Source: Duganella sp.
GTDB lineage: Bacteria > Pseudomonadota > Gammaproteobacteria > Burkholderiales > Burkholderiaceae_D
Assembly: GCA_026225475.1 (NCBI GenBank)
Contig: JAMFSU010000089.1
Location: 1-61,497 of the forward strand
Direction of reading: 5' to 3'
Length of the DNA: 61,497 nt
In this document: piece by piece, positions 54,357 through 61,497 of the stretch
How the letters are laid out: the number at the start of each line of letters is the position of its first letter
How positions within the stretch are numbered: position 1 is the stretch's first letter
Program-made: the position numbers and the translations under genes
The notes under the pieces: generated by a model
Seen by the model: the letters and a program-made list of their open reading frames with translations, nothing else
The model's database searches: none
Told to the model about the DNA's origin: nothing

Positions 54357-54363
54357 TCCATCG

Positions 54364-54385
54364 GACGCCGGTATTCTCCGGCGTC
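54364..54385 (+). terminator. Stem-loop after aceB
   Basis: GACGCCGG (54364-54371) and CCGGCGTC (54378-54385) give an eight-pair stem with a 6-nt loop. The tail TACTTC has no real T-run, so it may be a weak terminator. Confidence 0.55.
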
Positions 54386-54573
54386 TACTTCACAATGCAA
54401 ATGCATTGCGTTACCCGGAGCTAAGCGTTCAGCTCCGTTCGTTTTCTTTCTAATCGGTTGATTGGATGCGCGGTAAGTCCGTCAGGCTTCGAAGATGATG
54501 GGTTTGCAAAGACGTCGACCGAAATCTGGGGGGTGACTACTGAGTTCCTGCAGCGCGTTCGACACTTTCACTA

Positions 54574-54620
54574 GCTTGTGGCGGAACTGGTAGGCACAAG
54601 CGAAGTTCAATGCAAGCACA
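54574..54620 (+). other. tRNA-Leu-like D-arm remnant or stem-loop
   Basis: GTGGCGGAACTGGTAG (54579-54594) is identical to the 5' part of many tRNA-Leu genes and close to the tRNA-Leu at position 1-87 (GATGGCGGAATAGGTAGAC). After it, the sequence leaves the tRNA pattern, with no anticodon or T-arm. It also forms a hairpin (GCTTGTG/CACAAGC, 54574-54580 and 54595-54601). A decayed tRNA copy is likely, but a chance match is possible. Confidence 0.4.
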
Positions 54621-54635
54621 AGCCATACATAGACG

Positions 54636-54666
54636 AAAAAAAACCCCGACATGTCGGGGTTTTTTA
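54636..54666. terminator. Bidirectional terminator at the 3' end of the cold-shock gene
   Basis: AAACCCCGACA and TGTCGGGGTTT form a perfect palindrome (54641-54662), flanked by A-run and T-run. Read on the minus strand, it gives a strong terminator for the cold-shock gene; read on the plus strand, it also ends transcripts from the aceB side. Confidence 0.92.
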
Positions 54667-54688
54667 CATCTTGCTAACTAAGCGAAGC

Positions 54689-54892
54689 TTAGATTGCTTG
54701 GATGTTCGAAGCTTGCTTGCCCTTAGGACCAGTAGTCACTTCGAAAGAAACGCGTTGGTTTTCTTTCAGGGACTTGAAGCCGTTCGATTGGATAGCCGAG
54801 AAGTGAGCAAACAAATCTTCGCCGCCTTCGTCAGGAGTGATGAAGCCGAAGCCCTTCGAGTCATTGAACCACTTTACGATACCTGTTGCCAT
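54689..54892 (-). CDS. Cold-shock protein, CspA family
   Basis: A 67-aa single-domain RNA/DNA-binding protein. RNP1 is KGFGFI (13-18) and RNP2 is DLFAHF (26-31), with the family frame [17 protein letters not shown] and [17 protein letters not shown]. It acts as an RNA chaperone. AGGA sits 7 nt before the ATG. The predicted transcript start (~54998) leaves a 5' leader of about 105 nt, as in cspA-type genes with structured, temperature-sensitive leaders. Confidence 0.96.
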   Translation of the reverse strand: MATGIVKWFNDSKGFGFITPDEGGEDLFAHFSAIQSNGFKSLKENQRVSFEVTTGPKGKQASNIQAI

Positions 54893-55004
54893 GTTAATTC
54901 CTAAATAAGTTAGTGTGGGCTTTTCGCCCGTTATTATCGTTTAAACCTAGAGAGGAATGACAGACTGATACCGCACTACCAACTCGAATCTTAACGACCA
55001 TTTA

Positions 55005-55032
55005 ATTATACCGATTAATTCGACTATGCAAG
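55005..55032 (-). promoter_or_regulatory. Cold-shock gene promoter and long 5' leader
   Basis: On the minus strand, TATAAT (55010-55005) is preceded by CTTGCA at a 16-bp spacing (or TTGCAT at 15 bp). Transcription would begin near 54998. The AT-rich leader up to 54893 shows no gene; it may carry a cold-shock regulatory structure. Confidence 0.5.
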
Positions 55033-55056
55033 TGCTTTTCATTCTCCAGTATTGAT

Positions 55057-55572
55057 TTAATTTGCAGTGGCACGGCAGATTAAAACTACCGATTCGGATG
55101 CAATGCCTTCTTCGCGGCCCAAATAGCCGAGTTTTTCATTGGTTTTGGCTTTGATATTGACTTGCTCTGTGGAAACTCCAAGGTCGCTGGCGATGTTGGT
55201 CCGCATTTGGGCAATGTGTGGTGCCATTTTTGGGGCTTGGGCAATGATGGTGGCGTCGATATTGCCAATCGCGTAACCGGCAGTAGCCACACGTTTTGCG
55301 GCTTCGCGCAGCAGTTGACGTGAATCGGCACCCTTGAATTGGGCGTCGGTATCGGGGAAATGGCGGCCAATATCCCCCAAACCTGCGGCACCGAACAGGG
55401 CGTCGGTGATGGCGTGCAGCAAGACATCAGCATCGGAATGGCCGAGCAGGCCAGTTTTGTGCGGGATATCGACGCCGCCAATGATCAGTTTGCGGCCGCT
55501 GACCAGCGCGTGGCAGTCATAGCCTTGGCCGATGCGAAATGGGGGAGAAAACGGTGGCACAGCAGCAGTCAT
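55057..55572 (-). CDS. ispF: 2-C-methyl-D-erythritol 2,4-cyclodiphosphate synthase
   Basis: A 171-aa trimeric enzyme of the MEP isoprenoid pathway. Blocks are [63 protein letters not shown] (metal ligands D, H, H) and [22 protein letters not shown]. About 10 residues longer at the N-terminus than many homologues. It overlaps ispD by ATGA, showing translational coupling. The two enzymes act in sequence in the same pathway. Confidence 0.97.
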   Translation of the reverse strand: MTAAVPPFSPPFRIGQGYDCHALVSGRKLIIGGVDIPHKTGLLGHSDADVLLHAITDALFGAAGLGDIGRHFPDTDAQFKGADSRQLLREAAKRVATAGYAIGNIDATIIAQAPKMAPHIAQMRTNIASDLGVSTEQVNIKAKTNEKLGYLGREEGIASESVVLICRATAN

Positions 55573-56294
55573 GCAGATCCTTTTAAAAATAATTCAGCCA
55601 GGGCGAGGTCGTGCGTCAGCGTGACTTTGAAGTTGCGCGGGCTGCCTTCGACCAGTTTGGGCGTCAGACCCAGCATTTCGATGGCGCTGGCGTCATCGGT
55701 AATGGCAGTAATGTCGGTTCCAGTTTGTTGCATTGCTTGCAGCAACAGGCTGAAGCGGAACATCTGCGGTGTTTGCGCAGCCCATAGTGCGGCGCGCGCC
55801 ACGGTTTCCTGGGCGCGGCCGGCAACGCTGCGCTTGAGTGTGTCAACTACCGGCAAGGCCAGCAGGCCGCCAATTTCGTCGTCATGCAGTGCTGCAATCA
55901 GCTTGTCCAGCAATGGCTGATCGAGGCCGGGGCGGGCGGCGTCATGCACCAGTACCCAATCCTGGGCGCCGACTTCGTTACGCATTGCCTGCAAGCCATG
56001 GTGTACGCTTTCCTGCCGCGTAGCGCCACCGCAGCGCAATACAGTCACCTTGCCGTGCAAGTGCGTCTGCGCGGCCAGCAAGTCGTCGATATAGCCATCA
56101 TCGGCGCTGACTACGACATAAGTGTGGACAATCGCCGCGTTGGCGGCAAAGGTGTCGAGTGCATATTGCAGCATCGGCTTGCCAGCGACCACCAAATATT
56201 GCTTGGGCAAGGTCGCGCCAATACGGGCACCGACGCCGGCAGCCGGGATCAGGGCAAAATGTGCTGCGTTCACGGTGGAGGGCGAGTTGGTCAT
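55569..56294 (-). CDS. ispD: 2-C-methyl-D-erythritol 4-phosphate cytidylyltransferase
   Basis: A 241-aa enzyme of the MEP pathway joining CTP and MEP. It has the nucleotide-binding start [56 protein letters not shown] (VHDAARP motif) and [16 protein letters not shown]. The length is usual. It is the first gene of the ispD-ispF pair and divergent from mfd, sharing a 131-bp spacer. Confidence 0.97.
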   Translation of the reverse strand: MTNSPSTVNAAHFALIPAAGVGARIGATLPKQYLVVAGKPMLQYALDTFAANAAIVHTYVVVSADDGYIDDLLAAQTHLHGKVTVLRCGGATRQESVHHGLQAMRNEVGAQDWVLVHDAARPGLDQPLLDKLIAALHDDEIGGLLALPVVDTLKRSVAGRAQETVARAALWAAQTPQMFRFSLLLQAMQQTGTDITAITDDASAIEMLGLTPKLVEGSPRNFKVTLTHDLALAELFLKGSA

Positions 56295-56331
56295 GCAGGT
56301 AGACGCTGGCGGCTGTGCAGAGGGCTTCGTT

Positions 56332-56368
56332 TATAATGGGAGGCTGAATTTTAAAGCTAAATTCAGCC
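56332..56368 (+). promoter_or_regulatory. mfd promoter -10 with leader stem-loop
   Basis: TATAAT (56332-56337) is the likely -10 for mfd; no good -35 is seen. Right after it, GGCTGAATTT (56342-56351) and AAATTCAGCC (56359-56368) make a perfect ten-pair stem with a 7-nt loop. It lies at the predicted transcript start and may be an mRNA 5' stabiliser or an operator. Confidence 0.5.
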
Positions 56369-56425
56369 GGTTCAGCAGCATTTTGTCGTATTTCGCGCAC
56401 TTCGGTGCGCCTCCCAATCCAGCCA

Positions 56426-59400
56426 ATGCCTTTCGACCTGAAAAAATACCTCCCCAAACCTGGCGTGCGTTTCGTTCCTCCTGCGGTGCACGGCTCGGCC
56501 GATGCTTATTTGTTGGCGCAGGCAGCACTGGCTCTCAAAGCGGAACAGCGCATGCTGACCGTGGTAGTGGCTAATGCCACTGATGCCCAGCGTCTGCTGG
56601 CAGAAATCCCTTGGTTCCAAGGCGCGACCGATGACACCCAGAAGCTGCGCTGCCATCTGTTACCAGACTGGGAAACCTTGCCCTACGATGCGTTTTCACC
56701 GCATCAGGATCTGGTATCCGAACGTCTGGCGACCTTATATGAAGTGCAGAGCGGCCAGTGCGATGTGCTGATCGTGCCGGCTACGACGGCCTTGTTGCGT
56801 ATGGCCCCGCCCGGCTTTTTGGCAGGTTATACCTTTTTCTTCAAGCAGGGCGAGAAGCTCAATGAAGCGCGCCTGAAGTCGCAACTGACACTGGCCGGCT
56901 ACACCCATGTGACGCAAGTGATGTCGCCCGGTGAATATTCGGTGCGCGGTGGCCTGATCGATATTTTCCCGATGGGCTCGGTCTTGCCGTACCGGTTGGA
57001 CCTGTTCGGCGATGTGATTGAAACCATTCGTACCTTCGATGCCGATACCCAGCGCTCACTCTATCCTGTAAAGGAAGTGCGTTTGCTGCCGGGGCGTGAG
57101 TTTCCGATGGATGAAGCTTCGCGTACGGCGTTTCGCAGTCGCTGGCGTGAAGTGTTCGAAGGCGATCCCTCGCGCTCGGCGATTTACAAGGATATTGGCA
57201 ATGGCATCGCCTCGGCCGGCATCGAATATTATTTGCCGCTGTTTTTTGACGGCACCGCGACGTTGTTCCAATATCTACCTGCTAATACGATGTTTGCCAC
57301 GGTCGGCGATATCGATCAGGCGATCAAGCGGTTCTGGAGCGATACGCGCTCGCGCCACAATTTCCTCAAGGCTGACCGCGAACGTCCAGTATTGCCGCCA
57401 GAACATATTTTTCTGACTGACGAAGATTTCTTCACGCTGGTCAAACCGCATGGTCGCCTGGCATTGCACAGCGACGATGTGGCGTCGGAGCTGTCGGCGC
57501 CGATACCCAATATTGCAGTCAATCGCCGTACCGAAGATCCGCTAACCAATTTGCGCGCCTATCTGCTGCAGACCGGAAAGCGCGTGATGTTGTGTGCCGA
57601 GTCGAATGGCCGGCGCGAAACCCTGCAACAGTATTTCAAAGAGTATGACCTGCATCCGGCGTTGTGTGATGGCTATGAAAGCTTCGTCATCAACAATGAA
57701 GCGTTGATGTTGGGGGTGGCGCCGCTGCATGCCGGGTTTGAATTGCTGGATCAAAACCTGGTCTTCATTACGGAAACCGAACTCTACGCCGGCTCCGGCC
57801 GTCGCGTCGGACGCAAGAAGCAAGAGGCCGTGACCCAAGTCGAGCACATGGTGCGCGATTTATCGGAGCTGAAGATCGGCGATCCGGTGGTGCATGCCAA
57901 TCATGGTATCGGGCGCTACATGGGTTTGCTGAGCATGGATCTGGGCGAGGGGGAAACCGAGTTCCTACATCTGGAATATGCCAAGGAAACCAAGCTTTAC
58001 GTACCGGTATCGCAGTTGCATGTGATTTCCCGCTATTCGGGGGCATCGCCTGAGGACGCACCCTTGCACGCGCTGGGTTCCGGCCAGTGGGAAAAAGCCA
58101 AGCGCAAGGCAGCACAACAGGTGCGCGATACTGCCGCCGAACTGTTGAATCTGTATGCGCGCCGGGCTTTGCGTCAGGGCCATGCCTTCCAGTATTCAGC
58201 ACGCGATTATGAAACCTTTGCCGAGAGCTTCGGCTTTGAAGAAACGCCCGATCAGGCCGCCGCCATCAATGCCGTGATCGGTGACATGACTGGCGGTAAG
58301 CCGATGGACCGGCTCATCTGTGGCGATGTTGGTTTCGGCAAGACGGAAGTCGCCTTGCGCGCCGCCTTTGTCGCCGTAATGGGGGGCAAGCAGGTGGCCA
58401 TCCTGGCGCCGACCACTTTGCTGGCGGAGCAGCATGCACAAACCTTTGCGGACCGTTTCGCCAATTGGCCGGTGCGCATTGCCGAGTTGTCGCGTTTTCG
58501 CAGTGGCAAGGAAATCACCCAGGCCATCAAGGGCATGAGCGATGGCACGCTCGATATCGTGATTGGTACGCACAAGCTGTTGTCCGGCGACGTCAAATTC
58601 TCGCGATTGGGACTGGTCATCATTGACGAAGAACACCGCTTTGGTGTGCGCCAAAAAGAAGCGCTCAAAGCGCTGCGCGCCGAAGTTGATGTCTTGACGC
58701 TGACGGCGACGCCGATTCCGCGTACTTTGGGGATGGCGTTGGAAGGTTTGCGCGATTTTTCGATTATCGCCACGGCGCCACAAAAGCGTCTAGCCATCAA
58801 AACCTTTGTGCGCGCCGAAGACGAGTCGACCATACGGGAAGCCTGTCTACGCGAGTTGAAACGCGGCGGGCAAGTGTACTTCCTGCACAATGAAGTGGAA
58901 ACCATCGAGAATCGCAAGGCCATGCTGGAAGCCTTGCTGCCGGAAGCGCGTGTGGTCATTGCCCATGGTCAAATGCATGAGCGCGACCTGGAAAAAGTGA
59001 TGCGCGATTTCGTTGCGCAACGCTCCAATATTTTGCTCTGCACCACCATCATTGAAACCGGCATCGACGTGCCGACTGCCAATACCATCATCATGCACCG
59101 CGCTGACAAATTCGGTCTGGCGCAATTGCATCAATTGCGCGGTCGGGTAGGGCGTTCGCATCATCAGGCCTATGCTTATCTGCTGGTCAATGATGTCAAG
59201 GGGTTGACCAAGCAGGCGCAGCGTCGGCTTGACGCAATTCAGCAAATGGAAGAACTGGGCAGTGGTTTCTATCTGGCCATGCATGATCTGGAAATTCGCG
59301 GTGCAGGTGAGGTGCTGGGTGACAATCAGTCGGGCGAAATGCACGAAATCGGATTTCAGATGTATTCCGACATGCTCAATGAAGCGGTGCGTGCCTTGAA

Positions 59401-59872
59401 GAACGGTCAGGAACCGGATCTTGCGGCACCGCTGGCCAGTACGACGGAAATCAACCTGCATGTGCCGGCCTTGTTGCCCAGTGACTATTGCGGCGATGTC
59501 CACGAACGCCTATCTTTGTACAAACGCTTCGCTAATTGTTCAAGTCAGGACAATATCGATGCATTGCAGGAAGAGTTGATCGATCGATTTGGTAAACTGC
59601 CGGAAGTCGCCAAGGCCTTGGTGGAAACGCATCGTTTGCGGATCATTGCCAAACCCTTGGGCATCATCAAGATTGATGCCCACTCAGAATCGGCGCTGCT
59701 GCAGTTCGTGCCAAATCCGCCGGTTGATGCCATGCGCATCATTGAATTGATCCAAAAGAACCGGCACATCAAATTAAATGGACAGGACAAGCTGCGGATT
59801 ACAGCCAACATGCCAGACCTCAATGCCAGGGTGACTCAGGTCAAGGCGACCATGCGTTCTTTGGTCGGCTGA
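56426..59872 (+). CDS. mfd: Transcription-repair coupling factor
   Basis: An 1148-aa SF2 translocase that removes RNA polymerase stalled at DNA damage and recruits UvrA. The UvrB-like N-terminal domain (GSADAYLLAQAAL, LPDWETLPYDAFSPHQDLVSERLATLY) and RNAP-interaction domain (DPVVHANHGIGRYMGL) precede the helicase core. Walker A GDVGFGKTEVALRAAFVA is near residue 633, the DEEH box IIDEEHRFGVRQKEALK near 732, and the TRG-type segment YLLVNDVKGLTKQAQRRLDAI follows. The TRCF C-terminal domain ends the protein. The open frame begins at 56405, but ATG 56426 gives the usual MPFDLKKYLP. Confidence 0.97.
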   Translation: MPFDLKKYLPKPGVRFVPPAVHGSADAYLLAQAALALKAEQRMLTVVVANATDAQRLLAEIPWFQGATDDTQKLRCHLLPDWETLPYDAFSPHQDLVSERLATLYEVQSGQCDVLIVPATTALLRMAPPGFLAGYTFFFKQGEKLNEARLKSQLTLAGYTHVTQVMSPGEYSVRGGLIDIFPMGSVLPYRLDLFGDVIETIRTFDADTQRSLYPVKEVRLLPGREFPMDEASRTAFRSRWREVFEGDPSRSAIYKDIGNGIASAGIEYYLPLFFDGTATLFQYLPANTMFATVGDIDQAIKRFWSDTRSRHNFLKADRERPVLPPEHIFLTDEDFFTLVKPHGRLALHSDDVASELSAPIPNIAVNRRTEDPLTNLRAYLLQTGKRVMLCAESNGRRETLQQYFKEYDLHPALCDGYESFVINNEALMLGVAPLHAGFELLDQNLVFITETELYAGSGRRVGRKKQEAVTQVEHMVRDLSELKIGDPVVHANHGIGRYMGLLSMDLGEGETEFLHLEYAKETKLYVPVSQLHVISRYSGASPEDAPLHALGSGQWEKAKRKAAQQVRDTAAELLNLYARRALRQGHAFQYSARDYETFAESFGFEETPDQAAAINAVIGDMTGGKPMDRLICGDVGFGKTEVALRAAFVAVMGGKQVAILAPTTLLAEQHAQTFADRFANWPVRIAELSRFRSGKEITQAIKGMSDGTLDIVIGTHKLLSGDVKFSRLGLVIIDEEHRFGVRQKEALKALRAEVDVLTLTATPIPRTLGMALEGLRDFSIIATAPQKRLAIKTFVRAEDESTIREACLRELKRGGQVYFLHNEVETIENRKAMLEALLPEARVVIAHGQMHERDLEKVMRDFVAQRSNILLCTTIIETGIDVPTANTIIMHRADKFGLAQLHQLRGRVGRSHHQAYAYLLVNDVKGLTKQAQRRLDAIQQMEELGSGFYLAMHDLEIRGAGEVLGDNQSGEMHEIGFQMYSDMLNEAVRALKNGQEPDLAAPLASTTEINLHVPALLPSDYCGDVHERLSLYKRFANCSSQDNIDALQEELIDRFGKLPEVAKALVETHRLRIIAKPLGIIKIDAHSESALLQFVPNPPVDAMRIIELIQKNRHIKLNGQDKLRITANMPDLNARVTQVKATMRSLVG

Positions 59873-59920
59873 GGCAAGTAGTATTTCTTTAACTCTTCTT
59901 GTAATCAAAGAAAGGTGGAC

Positions 59921-60769
59921 ATGGATCTCATTTTGCAGGGATTGAACACGGATCACACAGCCATTTTGAATGTCATCTCAATGGCGCAACCAAAACGGGT
60001 TGTCGAACTGGGCCCGTTCGCCTGGCGCTGTGAAGGCGTGCGCGACAACGAGGAGTTCCGAGAAAGCGTCGACATCGCCTGTACGGCCTTGCGCACTGAT
60101 TATGCATTCGTCGAGCAAGACCTGAAGCTGGCGGATTTCAAGCTAGTGGCGATGGATATGGATTCGACGTTGATCACGATCGAATGCATCGATGAAATCG
60201 CCGATATGCAGGGGCTCAAACCGCAAGTAGCAGAAATTACCGAAGCCGCGATGCGGGGTGAAATTGCCTTTGGTGAAAGCTTGATGCGGCGTGTCGCTTT
60301 GCTCAAAGGTCTCGATGCAGGGGCTTTGCAACGTGTCTACGACGAGCGCCTGAAGTTATCACTGGGCGCGGAAGAGATGCTGCAGGCAGTGCAAGCGGCG
60401 GGCTTGAAGACCTTGCTGGTGTCGGGCGGTTTTACCTTCTTCACAGATCGTATGAAGCAGCGCTTGAAACTTGACTACAGCCATTCGAACGAATTAGAAA
60501 TCGTTGATGGCAAATTGACTGGAAAAGTACTCGGCGGCATTGTTGACGCAGAAGAGAAGCGTCTGACCGTCGAACGCGTGTGCGTCGAACTGGGTATATC
60601 GCCACAACAGGCAATTGTCATGGGCGATGGTGCCAATGACCTTGCCATGATGGGTATCAGTGGCCTGTCGGTGGCTTTTCGCGCCAAACCGGTGGTGCGC
60701 GAACAAGCCGGCATGGCACTGAATTTTGTCGGCCTGGATGGCATTTTGAACGTATTGCGCAAAGCTTAG
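59921..60769 (+). CDS. serB: Phosphoserine phosphatase
   Basis: A 282-aa HAD-superfamily enzyme making L-serine from phosphoserine. The nucleophile motif DMDSTLI has Asp79 and Asp81 and is followed by ECIDEIADMQG. Motif II LLVSGGFTFFTDRMK and motif III/IV GDGANDLAMMGISGLSVAFRAKP are present. The N-terminal ACT-like part (about 70 aa) is typical of proteobacterial SerB. ATG 59921 is preferred because AAAGGTGG lies just upstream; GTG 59915 is possible. Weak pairing of TTTCTTT (59884-59890) with AAAGAAA (59907-59913) covers the edge of the ribosome binding site. Confidence 0.96.
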   Translation: MDLILQGLNTDHTAILNVISMAQPKRVVELGPFAWRCEGVRDNEEFRESVDIACTALRTDYAFVEQDLKLADFKLVAMDMDSTLITIECIDEIADMQGLKPQVAEITEAAMRGEIAFGESLMRRVALLKGLDAGALQRVYDERLKLSLGAEEMLQAVQAAGLKTLLVSGGFTFFTDRMKQRLKLDYSHSNELEIVDGKLTGKVLGGIVDAEEKRLTVERVCVELGISPQQAIVMGDGANDLAMMGISGLSVAFRAKPVVREQAGMALNFVGLDGILNVLRKA

Positions 60770-60790
60770 TCGTGAAATAAGGAGTAGCAG

Positions 60791-61165
60791 ATGAGTCAGG
60801 TGATCAATCAAGGCGAGGTCTTGGAATCCGATGTGCAGTATGCCAAAAACCTGGCATGGTGGTTGTATGTGTTTCACGGCCTGAGCTTGTGTTTTTCACT
60901 TGGTATGTTGTCCTGGCTGCCGTTGATCGTCAATTATCTCAAGCGCGGTGATGCCCGCAATACGTTCGTCTATAGCCATCATCGCTGGCAAATTCGCTCA
61001 TTTTGGTGGTATTTGTTTTGGGTAGTGGTGGCGACGGTGGTGAGCTTCACCTTGATCGGCATTCCGCTGGCGATTGTGATTGGCGTGCTGGCCTGGATCT
61101 GGAAGGCGTATCGCCTCATCAGGGGCTGGTTCGATCTCAACGACAACATCTCCATGCCGAGGTAA
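60791..61165 (+). CDS. Small multi-span membrane protein (DUF4870-like)
   Basis: A 124-aa protein with about three membrane helices (WWLYVFHGLSLCFSLGMLSWLPLIV; FWWYLFWVVVATVVSFTLIGIPLAIVIGVLAWIW). The layout with a short polar N-terminus and 'RHHRWQIRSFWW'-type loop (here SHHRWQIRSFWW) and the C-terminal IWKAYRLIRGWFDLNDNIS resemble DUF4870 proteins. A ribosome binding site, AAGGAG, is 7 nt before the ATG. It follows serB closely. Function unknown. Confidence 0.72.
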   Translation: MSQVINQGEVLESDVQYAKNLAWWLYVFHGLSLCFSLGMLSWLPLIVNYLKRGDARNTFVYSHHRWQIRSFWWYLFWVVVATVVSFTLIGIPLAIVIGVLAWIWKAYRLIRGWFDLNDNISMPR

Positions 61166-61250
61166 GCTGCGGCACCAATGTCTGACGGATGGATTAGAAT
61201 GTTTCCTGGTTATTGCATGTTTTCTGCACATTACAGAAAGAGGCAAGCGT

Positions 61251-61497
61251 ATGAATAAAGTCTATCCCGATGCCGCCAGCGCCTTGGCCGGCATTGTGCA
61301 GGACGGTCAGATGATCGCGGTTGGCGGTTTTGGCCTGTGTGGAATCCCGGAAGCGCTGATTGCTGCGTTGCGCGATTCCAATGTGCAGAATCTGACCGCC
61401 ATTTCCAACAATGCGGGTACCGATGGTTTTGGTCTTGGTCAATTGTTGACGACGCGCCAGATCAAGAAAATGATTGCGTCCTACGTCGGTGAAAACA
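61251..61497 (+). CDS. scoA: CoA-transferase subunit A (3-oxoacid type), cut by window edge
   Basis: Only the first 82 residues are inside the window. MNKVYPDAASALAGIVQDGQ, MIAVGGFGLCGIPEALI (the glycine-rich motif of the alpha subunit), LTAISNNAGTDGFGLGQLLTTRQIKKMIASYVGEN match the SCOT/AtoD-type family I transferases, which move CoA between succinate or acetate and a 3-oxoacid. AAAGAGGC precedes the ATG. The beta subunit is expected just outside the window. The assignment to SCOT rather than another family I enzyme is not certain. Confidence 0.88.
   Translation, partial: MNKVYPDAASALAGIVQDGQMIAVGGFGLCGIPEALIAALRDSNVQNLTAISNNAGTDGFGLGQLLTTRQIKKMIASYVGEN

Larger units (their letters stand above)
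54357..54688. other. 332-bp spacer between aceB and the cold-shock gene
   Basis: It holds the aceB stem-loop at its start, a tRNA-Leu-like segment near 54574-54620 and the cold-shock gene's terminator at 54636-54666. No open frame is credible. The middle (54390-54570) shows no recognisable feature. Confidence 0.7.

Noticed and set aside
1..61497. CRISPR arrays, insertion sequences, integrases or prophage genes
   Set aside because: No regularly spaced repeats, transposase or integrase motifs, or terminal inverted repeat pairs bounding genes were found by reading both strands.

Overview
The window looks like chromosomal DNA of a betaproteobacterium, most likely Burkholderiales and probably Oxalobacteraceae. 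I infer this from gene content and order: rpsP-rimM-trmD-rplS followed by a CoA-type NUDIX gene and a CobD/CbiB-family gene, a DUF3579 gene, LysR divergent from aceB, ispD-ispF beside mfd, and a moderately GC-rich composition. The genus cannot be fixed by eye. Coding density is high. I see no insertion sequence, prophage, integrase or CRISPR array, so the window reads as vertically inherited housekeeping DNA with accessory transport cassettes.

Layout. 1-6.9 kb: tRNA-Leu(CAA), an APC-superfamily permease, two small envelope proteins, then an oxalate/formate theme (a ModE-like regulator with a binding-protein-like domain, divergent from an OFA-family transporter, followed by fdhD). 7.0-12.2 kb: a LacI-family regulator with two operator-like sites, a polar-amino-acid-type ABC importer and a sugar isomerase/epimerase-like TIM-barrel protein, closely spaced and partly overlapping. 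12.3-16.4 kb: etfB-etfA, a large acyl-CoA dehydrogenase and a TM2 protein. 16.6-22.9 kb: rpsP-rimM-trmD-rplS, NUDIX hydrolase, CobD/CbiB-family protein, DUF3579 protein, fumC. 23.1-31.2 kb: two small envelope proteins rich in Tyr/Pro, trpS, an orphan ModA-like binding protein, three small cupin/VOC/JmjC-fold proteins, an Old Yellow Enzyme divergent from an ArsR regulator, and a DMT exporter with a histidine-rich tail.

31.3-43.9 kb: a two-component system transcribed away from a Spy/CpxP-like protein and a complete MdtABC-type RND pump with its outer-membrane channel. This resembles the logic of the E. coli BaeSR regulon (spy plus mdtABC). 44.1-49.9 kb: CorA, a DMT permease and a DHA2 drug-efflux MFS on the minus strand, then a fused PabB-PabC folate enzyme. 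50.2-61.5 kb: thrC, LysR/aceB, a cold-shock gene, ispD-ispF, mfd, serB, a small membrane protein and the 5' end of a CoA-transferase subunit A gene cut by the window edge.

The best candidates for something not yet described are the LacI-controlled amino-acid-type importer with a sugar-isomerase-like enzyme (7.0-12.2 kb), the regulator/OFA/FdhD group, and the structured leaders in front of mdtA, fumC and mfd. All function calls rest on reading protein motifs and local sequence; no database search was possible.
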